A DNA stretch of 64,000 bases from Flavimaribacter sediminis (GTDB lineage Bacteria > Pseudomonadota > Alphaproteobacteria > Rhizobiales > Rhizobiaceae): contig NZ_JAICBX010000003.1 of NCBI RefSeq assembly GCF_019492055.1, positions 124,001-188,000 of the forward strand, read 5' to 3'. Position 1 is the first letter of the stretch; every line of letters begins with the position of its first letter. The notes below the pieces were generated by a model, which did not search any database, was not told the origin of the DNA, and saw nothing but the letters and a program-made list of their open reading frames with translations. Shown piece after piece: positions 28,391-37,405 of this stretch. Made by a program: the position numbers and the translations under genes.

Positions 28391-29281
28391 CTATTCGGCG
28401 GCCTGCTTGATCGGTTGCACAGCGTTTGTGTAGTCGTTCATCAGGTTTTCGGTAATCTCGCCGACGGTGAACCGGTACGGCCCGATTTCTGATACCGGCG
28501 TGACTTCTGCGGCCGTTCCGGTCAGGAAGCACTGCTCGAACTCCGCCATCTCCTCCGGCATGATCGTGCGCTCGACAACCTCGTAATTGCGCTTTTTCGC
28601 GAGATCAATCACTGTCCGACGCGTAATGCCGTCAAGAAAACAGTCGGGCGTCGGGGTATGAATGACGCCGTCCTTGACGAAGAAGATGTTCGCGCCCGTT
28701 GCTTCCGCCACGCGACCGCGCCAGTCCAGCATCAATGCATCCGCATAGCCTTTAGCCTCGGCGGCGTGTTTGGACAGGGTGCAGATCATGTAAAGACCGG
28801 CCGCCTTTGCCTTACTGGGCGCGGTGGCCGGATCAGGCCGCCGGTATTGGGCGATATCCAGGCGAATGCCCTTGAGCCGCTCTTCCGGCTTGAAATAGGA
28901 CGGCCACTGCCAGATCGCGATCGCCACGTTGATCTTGTTGCTTTGCGCCGAGACGCCCATCATCTCGCTGCCGCGCCATGCGACGGGGCGGATATAGGCA
29001 TCGTCGAAACCCTGCATCTTCAAAAGGCTGTTGCAGGCCTGATCGATCTCCTCGACGGTGAAGGGAATTTCAAAGCCGAGGATACGCGCCGATTCAAAAA
29101 GGCGTTCCGTGTGTTCGCGGAGCTTGAAGATTGCGCCTCCATAGGCGCGCTCGCCCTCGAAGACGCTGCTTGCATAGTGCAATCCGTGCGTCAGCACATG
29201 CACCTTCGCGTCCTTCCAGGGGACGAATTCTCCATTGAACCAAATATGTCCATCGAGTTGATCGAAAGGAGCCGATGCCAT
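28391..29281 (-). CDS. ilvE: Branched-chain amino acid aminotransferase
   Basis: A 296-residue fold-type IV PLP aminotransferase for the last step of valine, leucine and isoleucine synthesis. The N-terminus (FDQLDGHIWFNGEFVPWKDAKVHVLTHGLHYASSVFEGER) is typical. The PLP lysine is probably in ICTLSK near residue 170, and the conserved EATGANIFFV and TGTAAEVTPV motifs bind cofactor phosphate. It is divergent from the MarR-type gene; an inverted repeat in the shared promoter region could influence both. Together with ilvD at 56.5 kb it covers two branched-chain steps in this window. Confidence 0.97.
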   Translation of the reverse strand: MASAPFDQLDGHIWFNGEFVPWKDAKVHVLTHGLHYASSVFEGERAYGGAIFKLREHTERLFESARILGFEIPFTVEEIDQACNSLLKMQGFDDAYIRPVAWRGSEMMGVSAQSNKINVAIAIWQWPSYFKPEERLKGIRLDIAQYRRPDPATAPSKAKAAGLYMICTLSKHAAEAKGYADALMLDWRGRVAEATGANIFFVKDGVIHTPTPDCFLDGITRRTVIDLAKKRNYEVVERTIMPEEMAEFEQCFLTGTAAEVTPVSEIGPYRFTVGEITENLMNDYTNAVQPIKQAAE

Positions 29282-29444
29282 AGCGTTTTCCTCCGGCGCT
29301 TGAAGCGAGCCTGGTTGTTTTGATTGCGGGACCTTCTTGTTTCCGTATAAAACCCGCTAGGGGTTGTCCATCGTAGAATTTTCCGACGGCGATCCGGCCA
29401 CGGCGCCAAATCCTTGACGCCCGGCAACGCTAGCAATAGCATGA

Positions 29445-29471
29445 AAATATGTCAACAAGGCTGACATATTT
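29445..29471. promoter_or_regulatory. MarR-type operator, perfect inverted repeat
   Basis: AAATATGTCA (29445-29454), a 7-base spacer, and TGACATATTT (29462-29471): ten-base arms without a mismatch. It ends 16 bases before the ATG of the MarR-type gene (29488) and sits in the spacer divergent from ilvE. The size fits a MarR dimer site, so autorepression is likely. It also argues against the upstream in-frame ATG at 29449, which lies inside it. Confidence 0.75.
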
Positions 29472-29487
29472 GAAGGGAAATGGCCAC

Positions 29488-29970
29488 ATGTCGTCCGACC
29501 AGGCAAGGAAGACGTCCGAGGAAAAAACAGTAACCGGACCGATTTCCGACGCCGAGGGCATTGATTTCGATCTCATCGAACAATTGTTCTTCGCCTATCG
29601 CGACTTTACGTCCGACCCTGACGCCATTCTGGAAAAGTCCGGTTTCGGCCGGGCGCACCACCGTGTTGTGCATTTCGTCAACCGGCAGCCGGGAATGACC
29701 GTCGCCGACTTGCTCGACACGCTGCGCATCACCAAGCAGAGCCTGGCGCGGGTTCTCAAGCAATTGGTGGATTCAGGATATATCCACCAGGTCGTGGGTC
29801 CGAAGGACCGTCGGCAGCGCCGCCTGTACCCCACCCTGAAAGGACGCGAACTTGCGCTGGAGCTGGCGCGGCCACAGTCTCGCCGCATAGCCAAAGCACT
29901 TAGTGCGCTTGATCCGCAAGGTCGTGATATGGTCAGGACATTCCTGCAAGGTATGACCGACACGGATTGA
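29488..29970 (+). CDS. petP: MarR-family regulator, PetP-like
   Basis: A 160-residue winged-helix regulator. The central MarR domain is visible: HHRVVHFVNRQPGMTVADLLD, then TKQSLARVLKQLVDSGYI and the wing DRRQRRLYPTLKG. The start at 29488 has a GAAGGGA ribosome site. It is followed 21 bases later by an OmpR-type response regulator and then a sensor kinase. A MarR gene before a response regulator is the petP-petR arrangement of Rhodobacter, where PetR affects cytochrome bc1 expression. The pair is therefore named by synteny, with moderate certainty. The structural genes petABC lie 16 kb away in this window. Confidence 0.85.
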   Translation: MSSDQARKTSEEKTVTGPISDAEGIDFDLIEQLFFAYRDFTSDPDAILEKSGFGRAHHRVVHFVNRQPGMTVADLLDTLRITKQSLARVLKQLVDSGYIHQVVGPKDRRQRRLYPTLKGRELALELARPQSRRIAKALSALDPQGRDMVRTFLQGMTDTD

Positions 29971-29991
29971 GCGCAGAAGAAGGACGATCGC

Positions 29992-30690
29992 ATGGCTGCA
30001 AAACCCCTCTCCGACGACGCGGCGCATCTTCTTGTCATCGATGACGACACTCGTATCAGGGACCTGCTCAATCGGTACCTGACCGAGCAGGGCTATCGCA
30101 TCACCACCGCAAGCGACGCAACCGAGGCGCGCCGGAAGCTTGCCGGCCTCGAATTCGATCTGCTGATCGTGGACGTGATGATGCCCGGTGAAAACGGCGT
30201 GAACCTCACGAAGTCCCTGCGCGAGGTGCGCGACGTCCCGATTCTTATGCTGACGGCGCTCGCAGAAATAGACCATCGCCTGGAAGGCCTGGAAGCCGGC
30301 GCCGATGATTACCTGCCCAAGCCCTTCGATCCGCGTGAACTTGTCTTGCGCATCAACAACATCCTGAAACGCGGCGGCCCGGTCGATATTCAAAAGATCG
30401 AGCAGATCGTCTTCGGCCCCTACACATTCGGCCTCGCACGGCGCGAACTCAAGCGCGGCGCCAACGTCATTCGGCTTACAGACCGCGAGCAGGAAATCAT
30501 GGTTCATTTCGCTGAACGCCCCGGCGAGACCATTCCGCGCCACGAACTGGTGGGCAACGACGTCGGCATTGGCGAACGGACGATCGACGTCCAGATTAAC
30601 CGGCTGCGCCGCAAGATCGAGGACGACCCGGCCAATCCGATGTGGCTGCAAACTGTCAGGGGCATTGGATACCGCCTGAGTGTAGAATAA
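29992..30690 (+). CDS. petR: OmpR-family response regulator, PetR-like
   Basis: A 232-residue two-component response regulator. The receiver domain (residues about 10-125) has the acidic pair in VIDDD, the phosphoacceptor Asp61 in LIVDVMMPG, the conserved Thr in MLTAL and Lys in LPKPFDP. The OmpR-type winged helix (about 135-232) ends with TIDVQINRLRRKIEDDP and VRGIGYRL. It is followed by the sensor kinase gene about 50 bases downstream and is probably in one operon with it and the MarR-type gene. The PetR name rests on the MarR neighbour and family memory. Confidence 0.92.
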   Translation: MAAKPLSDDAAHLLVIDDDTRIRDLLNRYLTEQGYRITTASDATEARRKLAGLEFDLLIVDVMMPGENGVNLTKSLREVRDVPILMLTALAEIDHRLEGLEAGADDYLPKPFDPRELVLRINNILKRGGPVDIQKIEQIVFGPYTFGLARRELKRGANVIRLTDREQEIMVHFAERPGETIPRHELVGNDVGIGERTIDVQINRLRRKIEDDPANPMWLQTVRGIGYRLSVE

Positions 30691-30742
30691 GGTGTAGCCG
30701 ATTTCGACAGCCGTGGCAGGAGATCCACGGCAGGGACGGCTG

Positions 30743-32125
30743 ATGACGACCATAGATTCCATAAGACGCGAATACGACCAGCACCCGCCCCGCGGCCTGA
30801 ACCGCTTTACACGCTGGTTCACCCGGCGCATTCCGACCGGCCTTTACGGACGCACCTTGCTGATCATCATCGTTCCGATGGTGCTGCTGCAGTCAGTCAT
30901 CGCCTTCGTCTTCATGGAGCGCCACTGGCAAACCGTGACACAGCGTCTGTCGACGGCGGTGGTGCGCGACATCGCCGCGATCATCGACGTGATCGAAACC
31001 TATCCGCAGGACGCCAATTATGATGAGATCGAACGCATAGCCGCACAGCGTCTGGGGCTGAGCGTCGCAATTGAACCGGCCGGCAGCCTGCCGCCGCCAA
31101 TGACAAAGCCGTTTTTTTCGATACTTGATTCCATTTTGAGCGAGGAAATCACCCACCAGATCCGGCGGCCGTTCTGGATCGACACGGTCGGCAACTCCAA
31201 TCTCGTCGTGATCCGGATACTTCTGGACGACAAGATAATCCGTGTCTTCGCGCGGCGCAGCCAGGCCTATGCGTCGAACACCCATATCTTCCTGTTGTGG
31301 ATGGTCGGCACGTCGCTGGTGCTGCTGGTCATCGCCATCCTATTCCTGCGCGGCCAGATCCGGCCGATTCTCAGCCTTGCCCAGGCCGCCGAATCCTTCG
31401 GCAAGGGTCAAAAGACGCCGGAGGATTTCCGCCCGCGCGGCGCCGACGAGGTGCGACGGGCCGGCCTCGCCTTTATCCGCATGCGCGAACGCATTGAGCG
31501 GCAGATCGAACAGCGCACCGCCATGCTGACCGGCGTCAGCCATGACCTCAGAACAATCCTCACCCGGTTTCGACTGCAGCTCGCCCTCGTTGGAAACGCC
31601 GACGAAGTAAAGAGCCTGAGCGACGATGTCGACGACATGCAGTCAATGCTGGAGGGATATCTGTCTTTCGCCCGCGGCGAGGCCGAAGAGGATGTCGGCG
31701 AACTCGACCTCGAGGAATTGCTGGAAAAACTCGCTGACGACGCCAAGCTCCGCGGCCACAGCCAGACCACGTCGATCGAGGGCAATCCAATCGTCACGGT
31801 TCGGCCGAAAGCATTCACCAGGCTTGTCACCAATCTGGTCTCGAACGCCTGGCGATACGCCGACCACGTCGACATTCAGGTGCAGGTCAACCGCAGTTGG
31901 TTGACAATTACCGTCAACGACGACGGACCGGGCATACCGGAAAAGATGCGGGAAGAGGTGTTCAAACCGTTCTTCCGGCTCGACGAGGCGCGAAACCAGG
32001 ACACCAGCGGCACCGGCCTCGGCCTTTCAATCGCAAGGGATATCGCCAGAAGTCATGGCGGTGACATAAGGTTGTCGACAAGCCCGCAAGGCGGTTTGCA
32101 GGCAATCGTCCGCGTTCCGGCTTAA
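30743..32125 (+). CDS. EnvZ-like sensor histidine kinase
   Basis: A 460-residue membrane kinase. The ATG at 30743 is chosen; a GTG at 30713 lacks a ribosome site. Helix 1 is LLIIIVPMVLLQSVIAFVF, a periplasmic domain of about 140 residues follows, then helix 2 (FLLWMVGTSLVLLVIAILFL) and a HAMP linker. The phosphoacceptor is His267 in SHDLRTILTR; the conserved H-box proline is isoleucine (272) here. The ATPase domain shows NLVSNAWRYA, NDDGPGIP and GTGLGLSIAR. It presumably phosphorylates the adjacent response regulator. The signal is unknown. Confidence 0.93.
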   Translation: MTTIDSIRREYDQHPPRGLNRFTRWFTRRIPTGLYGRTLLIIIVPMVLLQSVIAFVFMERHWQTVTQRLSTAVVRDIAAIIDVIETYPQDANYDEIERIAAQRLGLSVAIEPAGSLPPPMTKPFFSILDSILSEEITHQIRRPFWIDTVGNSNLVVIRILLDDKIIRVFARRSQAYASNTHIFLLWMVGTSLVLLVIAILFLRGQIRPILSLAQAAESFGKGQKTPEDFRPRGADEVRRAGLAFIRMRERIERQIEQRTAMLTGVSHDLRTILTRFRLQLALVGNADEVKSLSDDVDDMQSMLEGYLSFARGEAEEDVGELDLEELLEKLADDAKLRGHSQTTSIEGNPIVTVRPKAFTRLVTNLVSNAWRYADHVDIQVQVNRSWLTITVNDDGPGIPEKMREEVFKPFFRLDEARNQDTSGTGLGLSIARDIARSHGGDIRLSTSPQGGLQAIVRVPA

Positions 32126-32133
32126 ACGCGGCG

Positions 32134-32475
32134 CTAAAACAGCTTGCCGCCGTCGGGCACCTTCTTGTCGATCGCCGCAAGCACGACCGCGCCTTCTTCA
32201 TCCGGAAAGCCAAGCACCAGCACTTCGGACATGAACGGTCCGATCTGCCGTGGAGGGAAATTCACGACCGCCATCACCTGCCGGCCGACAAGTTCTGCGG
32301 GCTCGTAATATTTGGTTATCTGCGCGGAGGATTTCCTGACGCCGATCTCGGGCCCGAAATCGACCTTCAGCTTGATCGCCGGCTTGCGCGCCTCGGGGAA
32401 TTCGGACGCCTCGACGATGGTTCCCGCCCGGATGTCGACTTTCTCGAAATCCTGCCATGCTATCGTCTCGCTCAT
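32134..32475 (-). CDS. csaA: CsaA-type tRNA-binding protein
   Basis: A 113-residue protein consisting of one OB-fold EMAP/Trbp tRNA-binding domain, the size of CsaA. Family features seen are [21 protein letters not shown] near the start, [11 protein letters not shown] in the middle and [16 protein letters not shown] near the end. CsaA has been described as a chaperone-like and tRNA-binding protein. It is the last gene of a likely minus-strand operon with the YbjN-like gene and proC (gap to proC 5 bases). It converges on the sensor kinase gene with 8 bases between. Confidence 0.93.
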   Translation of the reverse strand: MSETIAWQDFEKVDIRAGTIVEASEFPEARKPAIKLKVDFGPEIGVRKSSAQITKYYEPAELVGRQVMAVVNFPPRQIGPFMSEVLVLGFPDEEGAVVLAAIDKKVPDGGKLF

Positions 32476-32480
32476 CGCAA

Positions 32481-33290
32481 TTACCCCGCCAGTTCTCCGG
32501 CGCGTTTCTTTGCAGCAGCGACAGCGCGCGTCAAGAGATCCTGCATCGCGTCGCCGCCCATGAGCACATCAAGGGCCGCCGCCGTGGTCCCGCCAGGGGA
32601 GGTAACGTTTTTGCGCAGTGTCTCGGCCGGATCGTCGGAACGGCGCATAAGTTCTCCGGCGCCGGACACGGTCGCTCGCGCAAGCCGCATCGCGATATCC
32701 TCGTCCAGTCCCGCCCTGCGACCGGCCTCGGCCATGCATTCGGCGAGATAGAAAACGTAAGCGGGCCCGCTGCCCGACACCGCGGTGATGGCGTCGATGA
32801 GCGGCTCTTCGTCAACCCATTCGACAGGGCCCGTAACAGACAACATCCTGTCGGCGGCGTCACGCTGCGCCGGGCTGACGGCTGCGTTGGCCCAGGCGCC
32901 TGTAATGCCGCGTCCCACCATTGCAGGCGTGTTCGGCATCGCCCGAACAACGGCGATATCGCCGAGAAACGACTGGATCGTCGAAACCGTCGTGCCTGCG
33001 GCGATGGATATGCACAGCGTATCGTCGCCAATCATGCCGGTCAGCGCTGGAAGCGCCGTCTCCATCATTTGCGGCTTCACGGCCAGGACAACGATCGCCG
33101 CCTCCACATCGGAAGGCGCGGCTTTCTCATGCCGCAGGCCGTGCTTGTCGATAAGGAGTTGCACTGTGGGCGACGGCGACGGATCGACGATGATATAGGA
33201 GCCGGCGTCCGTGTCGGAGTCCAGCCAGCCGGCCAGCATCGCGCCGCCCATATTGCCGGCGCCCACAAGGACGGTCGGAGCGGAAGACAT
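32481..33290 (-). CDS. proC: Pyrroline-5-carboxylate reductase
   Basis: A 269-residue NAD(P)H-dependent reductase, last step of proline synthesis. The start at 33290 ([19 protein letters not shown]) gives the Rossmann motif GAGNMG near the N-terminus; the frame is open 216 bases upstream but this overlaps the YbjN-like gene in another frame. The ProC signature is [19 protein letters not shown] near residue 165, and the C-terminal part has [15 protein letters not shown]. It lies 5 bases behind the YbjN-like gene and 5 bases before csaA, so the three are probably cotranscribed. Confidence 0.96.
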   Translation of the reverse strand: MSSAPTVLVGAGNMGGAMLAGWLDSDTDAGSYIIVDPSPSPTVQLLIDKHGLRHEKAAPSDVEAAIVVLAVKPQMMETALPALTGMIGDDTLCISIAAGTTVSTIQSFLGDIAVVRAMPNTPAMVGRGITGAWANAAVSPAQRDAADRMLSVTGPVEWVDEEPLIDAITAVSGSGPAYVFYLAECMAEAGRRAGLDEDIAMRLARATVSGAGELMRRSDDPAETLRKNVTSPGGTTAAALDVLMGGDAMQDLLTRAVAAAKKRAGELAG

Positions 33291-33295
33291 TTCCG

Positions 33296-33796
33296 TCACG
33301 CTTCTCCAACTGTTTCGAACATCACTGTGTCGACGGCCGCCTTGGCGTCCATTCCCGACCAGATCACGAACTGGAACGCCTGGAAGTAGAGTTCGCATGT
33401 TTCGAGCGCGCTCGACAGCAGCACCTCCACCTGGGCGTTGGTCGGCTCCGCGCCTCCGGCCAGCAGCAGCGACTGCCGGAATATGATGACATGTTCCTGC
33501 TGCCACAGATCGAAATGCCCCATGAGCACCTGGCCGTTTACCTCGAACAGGAGCTTGACCACCTCGTTGACCCGGTTGTCCGGCACATTGATATCGAATG
33601 CGCAGGCCAGATGGAGGGCCTCGTAATCCTCCATCCAGGAAAATGAGATGTGGTAATCCGACCAGCGCCCCTCGATCGTCATGGCGATCTCGTCTTCGCC
33701 CGACCGTTCAAAGGACCACTCGTTGCTCGTTGCGACAACCTCGATCATGTCGACCGGATTGGACTGTCGCTCATATACCAGTTCCATAAGACCCAT
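33296..33796 (-). CDS. YbjN domain-containing protein
   Basis: A 166-residue cytoplasmic protein of the YbjN family. The chosen start at 33796 follows GAGAAGG; a second methionine three codons later is possible. Family features include VATSNEWSFERSGEDEIAMT and FNPDN-like NVPDNRVNEVVKLL with a C-terminal aromatic helix (YFQAFQFVIWSG). YbjN resembles type III secretion chaperones in fold, and in enterobacteria affects motility and stress traits; its role here is unknown. It leads the likely operon with proC and csaA. Confidence 0.9.
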   Translation of the reverse strand: MGLMELVYERQSNPVDMIEVVATSNEWSFERSGEDEIAMTIEGRWSDYHISFSWMEDYEALHLACAFDINVPDNRVNEVVKLLFEVNGQVLMGHFDLWQQEHVIIFRQSLLLAGGAEPTNAQVEVLLSSALETCELYFQAFQFVIWSGMDAKAAVDTVMFETVGEA

Positions 33797-34112
33797 GCCG
33801 CACCTTCTCAGTCTGGAATTCAATACTCACGGTGATCGAAAACGGACGCCGAAACATGATTACCGTTTACGCGCAAACCCGTTCGCCCGCACAAGATTGC
33901 GAAACAGACCCGCAACCGGATCAACCGGCCCTCGTAGCGACCCGTTTCGAATCATCTTGTAAAATCAGTGTATAATGGCAGAGTCTGAGAACCAGCCCCT
34001 TTTTGGAGCCTGCTCCAAATCACATGTGGACAGTGTTGTGGGCGGTGACTCTAAGAGATTCTGCGGAAAGGACTTTTCCGGATTCCGGGACGCCTGAATT
34101 TTTTTATGAATT
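33797..34112. other. Intergenic region between ubiK-like and YbjN-like genes
   Basis: 316 bases without a supported gene. It should hold the promoter of the minus-strand YbjN/proC/csaA unit. On the plus strand it contains a perfect TATAAT hexamer (33971-33976) and, 25 bases on, a perfect 8-bp hairpin TTTGGAGC-CT-GCTCCAAA (34002-34019). Further on is a CGGAAA/TTTCCG hairpin followed 17 bases later by seven Ts. A convincing -35 is missing, so a small RNA is only a possibility. Confidence 0.4.
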
Positions 34113-34427
34113 TTATTTGGCGGCCGTGTCCGGAGCCGTTTTTTTACGCGTCGTCGACGATTTGGCAGCCTTTTTCTGTTCGGAGAGCTGCGCTTCGAGT
34201 TCATCGATGCGTTTCGCCAGCGCCTCGTTTTCGTCGCGCGCCTTCACGGCCATCTCCCGCACTGCTTCGAATTCTTCCCGCTGGACGACGTCCATGCCGG
34301 CAAGCACCCGTTCCATCTGCGTTTTGAAAGCCGTTTCCATTTCATTGCGCGCGCTCTGGGCCACACCGGCGGCGTCCGTCATCAAACGGGCGAATTCATC
34401 CATGAATCGATTGGGTCCTGACGTCAT
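34113..34427 (-). CDS. ubiK: UbiK/BMFP-family accessory factor
   Basis: A 104-residue protein of the membrane-fusogenic/UbiK family. The ATG at 34427 (MTSGPNRFMDEFARLMTDAAG) has a GAGG ribosome site; the frame upstream has no similarity. The N-terminal helix is followed by a coiled coil (REEFEAVREMAVKARDENEA to ELEAQLSEQ, about residues 50-88) and a Lys/Thr-rich tail. In E. coli UbiK helps ubiquinone biosynthesis by contacting lipids and Ubi enzymes. It is divergent from lgt, with 169 bases between the starts. Confidence 0.88.
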   Translation of the reverse strand: MTSGPNRFMDEFARLMTDAAGVAQSARNEMETAFKTQMERVLAGMDVVQREEFEAVREMAVKARDENEALAKRIDELEAQLSEQKKAAKSSTTRKKTAPDTAAK

Positions 34428-34596
34428 AGCGATGCCTCGTTGTCTGTGAAAAATCCGTTTTCCCGGCGCGTCGGACCGCAAACGGGAACGCCCAAGAGGT
34501 AGGAGTTTCAGCGTCGACATGCAAGTCTTGACCTCGGACAACAAGCCCGGCATGGTCCGCGCGCAGTTGAGCCCTTGAAACCGAAAGATCGCGTTC

Positions 34597-35442
34597 ATGG
34601 AAACCGTTCAGGCGGTATTGCCCTATCCGAATATCGATCCGGTCATTTTCTCGATCGGACCCGTCGCGATCCACTGGTACGGCCTCGCCTATGTCGTCGG
34701 CATTCTTCTTGGCTGGCGCTATGCGCGCAAGGTGGTTTCCACCAACCGCCTCTGGGCAGGCGACAGACCGGCAATGACGGTCACCGATCTGGACGATTTC
34801 CTGCTGTGGGCCGCCGTCGGCATCGTGGCCGGCGGTCGCGTCGGATACATGCTGTTTTACGACTGGCCGACCTTTGCGGCCAACCCCTTGAGCATATTGG
34901 AGGTCTGGAACGGCGGCATGTCGTTTCACGGCGGCCTGCTCGGAACGATACTGGCGATGTTTCTGTTCGCCCGGGTCCGGCGCATTTCCACCTGGAGCCT
35001 GTTCGACGTGGTCGCCGCGTCAACGCCGCTCGGTCTGCTGCTTGGCCGCATCGCCAATTTCATCAACGGAGAATTGTGGGGCAAGACGACCGACGTCCCC
35101 TGGGCCATGGTCTTTCCAACCGGAGGGCCGGAGCCACGCCATCCGAGCCAGCTTTATGAAGCGTTCCTGGAAGGGCTGGTGCTTTTCACTCTCCTGGCTT
35201 TCCTCATCTGGCGCATGGGCAAGCTCAAATCGCCCGGTTTCGTCAGCGGCGCATTTCTGGCCGGCTACGCCGTCAGCCGCATCCTGGTCGAGTTCGTGCG
35301 TCAGCCGGATGTCCAGATCGGCTACCTGTACGGCGGCTGGCTGACGATGGGCATGATCCTGTCCTCCCCGATGCTGGTGCTCGGCCTCCTCGTCATGGCG
35401 ATAGCCAGACCCGCCGCCGGAACCGCGGACACCGGAAAATGA
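34597..35442 (+). CDS. lgt: Prolipoprotein diacylglyceryl transferase
   Basis: A 281-residue inner-membrane enzyme that transfers diacylglycerol from phosphatidylglycerol to the lipobox cysteine of prolipoproteins, the first step of lipoprotein maturation. Seven membrane helices are expected. Seen are [19 protein letters not shown], the GRVGYML and conserved [13 protein letters not shown] motif, and [16 protein letters not shown]. The length is normal. It overlaps the next gene by four bases (ATGA). A predicted lipoprotein substrate is encoded at 38572. Confidence 0.97.
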   Translation: METVQAVLPYPNIDPVIFSIGPVAIHWYGLAYVVGILLGWRYARKVVSTNRLWAGDRPAMTVTDLDDFLLWAAVGIVAGGRVGYMLFYDWPTFAANPLSILEVWNGGMSFHGGLLGTILAMFLFARVRRISTWSLFDVVAASTPLGLLLGRIANFINGELWGKTTDVPWAMVFPTGGPEPRHPSQLYEAFLEGLVLFTLLAFLIWRMGKLKSPGFVSGAFLAGYAVSRILVEFVRQPDVQIGYLYGGWLTMGMILSSPMLVLGLLVMAIARPAAGTADTGK

Positions 35443-36533
35443 CAACTCCGCTGGGCGGAAAGATCGCCCGCCTGATTCGCCTCAACGGCCCGATCGGCGT
35501 AGCCGATTATTTCTCCCTGTGCCTCGCCGATCCGGACTACGGCTATTACCGCACGCGCGAGCCGTTCGGCGCGGAGGGCGACTTCATCACCGCGCCGGAA
35601 ATCAGCCAGCTTTTCGGCGAATTGATCGGCGTCTTCCTCGTCAACGCCTGGAAAGCGCATGGCGCGCCTTCGCCCACGCGCATCGTTGAACTCGGGCCCG
35701 GACGCGGCGTCCTGATGGCCGATGTGCTGAGGGTGGTCCGCAAACTCGCGCCCGATCTCGCGGCTACGGCGACGGTCGAGCTTGTCGAGACCAGCGAAAG
35801 ACTGAGAAAGATCCAGTCCGACGCGCTGTCCGCATATACAGCGCCCGTACGCTGGCATGACGATATCGACACGATAGAGCCCGGCTTTACGCTGCTGGTG
35901 GCGAACGAGTTTTTCGACGCCCTTCCGATCCGCCAGTTCGTTTCCACCGATTCCGGCTTTCGCGAAAGGATGGTTGCGCTCAACGACGATGATGACAAAC
36001 TCGTCTTTTCGGTCGGATCGGCATCTCTCGACGACAGCCTTCTGCCCGCTCACGCCGCTATCAGCTCCGGAACCGTGTTCGAGATTTCCCCTGCCCGCAA
36101 CGCTGTCGCCGCAAAGATCGCAGAGCGGATCGAAAGAGATGGCGGCGCCGGTCTCATTATCGACTACGGGCACCTCCGCTCCGGCTTCGGCGACACTTTG
36201 CAGGCGGTGCGTGAACACAGATACTTGTCTGTGCTCGGAACGCCCGGAGAGGCTGATCTGACAAGCCACGTCGATTTTGAAATGCTGGCCCAAGCCATGC
36301 GCGGCGTTCATGTCATGCCGGTGATGACACAGGGCGATTTCCTGCTCGCGCTCGGCCTTCTTGAACGCGCCGGTCGGCTCGGCGCCGGCAAGGACGAAGA
36401 CGCGCAGCAGCAAATCACCGCCGCCGTGCACCGGCTTGCAGGCGACGGAAGTCATGATATGGGTAACCTTTTCAAGGTAATGTGCGTCACCGGCGACAAA
36501 CTGGATCTGGCGCCATTTTTTACGGATAATTGA
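35439..36533 (+). CDS. MidA/NDUFAF7-type SAM-dependent methyltransferase
   Basis: A 364-residue class I methyltransferase of the DUF185 family. The N-terminal signature [21 protein letters not shown] and [18 protein letters not shown] is characteristic, and the SAM-binding motif is [16 protein letters not shown] (about residue 85). NDUFAF7, the mitochondrial member, methylates an arginine of a complex I subunit; the same role is possible in this bacterium but not shown. It is translationally coupled to lgt. A hairpin at 36537-36568 separates it from pgeF. Confidence 0.92.
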   Translation: MTTPLGGKIARLIRLNGPIGVADYFSLCLADPDYGYYRTREPFGAEGDFITAPEISQLFGELIGVFLVNAWKAHGAPSPTRIVELGPGRGVLMADVLRVVRKLAPDLAATATVELVETSERLRKIQSDALSAYTAPVRWHDDIDTIEPGFTLLVANEFFDALPIRQFVSTDSGFRERMVALNDDDDKLVFSVGSASLDDSLLPAHAAISSGTVFEISPARNAVAAKIAERIERDGGAGLIIDYGHLRSGFGDTLQAVREHRYLSVLGTPGEADLTSHVDFEMLAQAMRGVHVMPVMTQGDFLLALGLLERAGRLGAGKDEDAQQQITAAVHRLAGDGSHDMGNLFKVMCVTGDKLDLAPFFTDN

Positions 36534-36536
36534 CAT

Positions 36537-36568
36537 GCACGGTCACATTACACATCATTTGACCGTGC
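36537..36568 (+). other. Intercistronic hairpin before pgeF
   Basis: GCACGGTCA (36537-36545) pairs perfectly with TGACCGTGC (36560-36568) over a 14-base loop, between the methyltransferase stop and the ribosome site of pgeF. No U-tract follows, so it is more likely a processing, stability or protein-binding element than a terminator. Confidence 0.5.
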
Positions 36569-36586
36569 GAAGCTGAGGGGCCAACC

Positions 36587-37405
36587 ATGCTTGACCTGGG
36601 CCGACCTGATCCGATTGTCAGCGACATGCTGGAGGAGGCCTGTTCAAAAACCGCAATTCGTCATGGCTATTTCACCCGGATCGGAGGAACGTCCGGGGGA
36701 ATCTATCGCGGATTGAACGTTGGCCTCGGATCGGATGACGAGCCGGGCGACGTACGGGAGAATCGCGCCCGGGTTTGCCGCTGGTTCCATTTGCCGGAAG
36801 ACAGTCTGGCCACCCTGCACCAGATTCATTCGACGGACGTCGTCGTGGTGGATCGACCGATGGACGACATGCGGCCGAAGGCCGACGCCCTCGTCACCGC
36901 CACGCCCGGCATCGTGCTCGGCGTGCTTACGGCGGATTGCGGGCCGATCCTTTTCGCTGACCCGGAGGCTCGCGTTGTCGGCGCCGCCCATGCGGGCTGG
37001 AAAGGCGCATTGAACGGCGTGGCGGAAGCGACGATCGATGCGATGGTGTCGCTGGGCGCCCGACGCGAGGCCATCATCGCCTGCCTCGGCCCGTCCATCA
37101 GCGGCGCAAATTACGAAGTCGGTCCGGAATTCGTTGATCGGTTCCTGGCGCAAGGCAGCGCGAACGCGGTCTATTTCGAACCGTCGGCCAATGACGGACA
37201 CCGGATGTTCGATCTCCGGGCCTTTACGCTCGACCGGCTGGCGACGGCTGGCGTGCGGCCGGTTTCTGTCGGCGAATGCACCTACGCCGACGAAGACCGT
37301 TTCTTTTCATTCAGACGCGCCACCCATCGTGGCGAGCCGGACTACGGCCGGCAGATTTCGGCAATAAGCATAATCGACGGGGAGAACCATGGCGCTGCAG
37401 TTTGA
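36587..37405 (+). CDS. pgeF: PgeF/YfiH-type polyphenol oxidase family (peptidoglycan editing factor)
   Basis: A 272-residue Cu/Zn protein of the YfiH/DUF152 family. The hallmarks are HGYFTRIGGTSGG near the N-terminus, LHQIHSTDVVVVD, LTADCGPILFADPEA and HAGWKGALNGV; these His and Cys residues bind the metal. Family members have been described as purine nucleoside phosphorylases or laccases, and E. coli PgeF prevents mis-incorporation of L-Ser into peptidoglycan. The end overlaps the next gene by 17 bases. Confidence 0.94.
   Translation: MLDLGRPDPIVSDMLEEACSKTAIRHGYFTRIGGTSGGIYRGLNVGLGSDDEPGDVRENRARVCRWFHLPEDSLATLHQIHSTDVVVVDRPMDDMRPKADALVTATPGIVLGVLTADCGPILFADPEARVVGAAHAGWKGALNGVAEATIDAMVSLGARREAIIACLGPSISGANYEVGPEFVDRFLAQGSANAVYFEPSANDGHRMFDLRAFTLDRLATAGVRPVSVGECTYADEDRFFSFRRATHRGEPDYGRQISAISIIDGENHGAAV

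Noticed and set aside
35322-36536. A 404-codon minus-strand frame over the lgt end and the MidA-like gene
   Set aside because: Antisense to two recognised proteins with clear motifs; no ribosome site or domain of its own.
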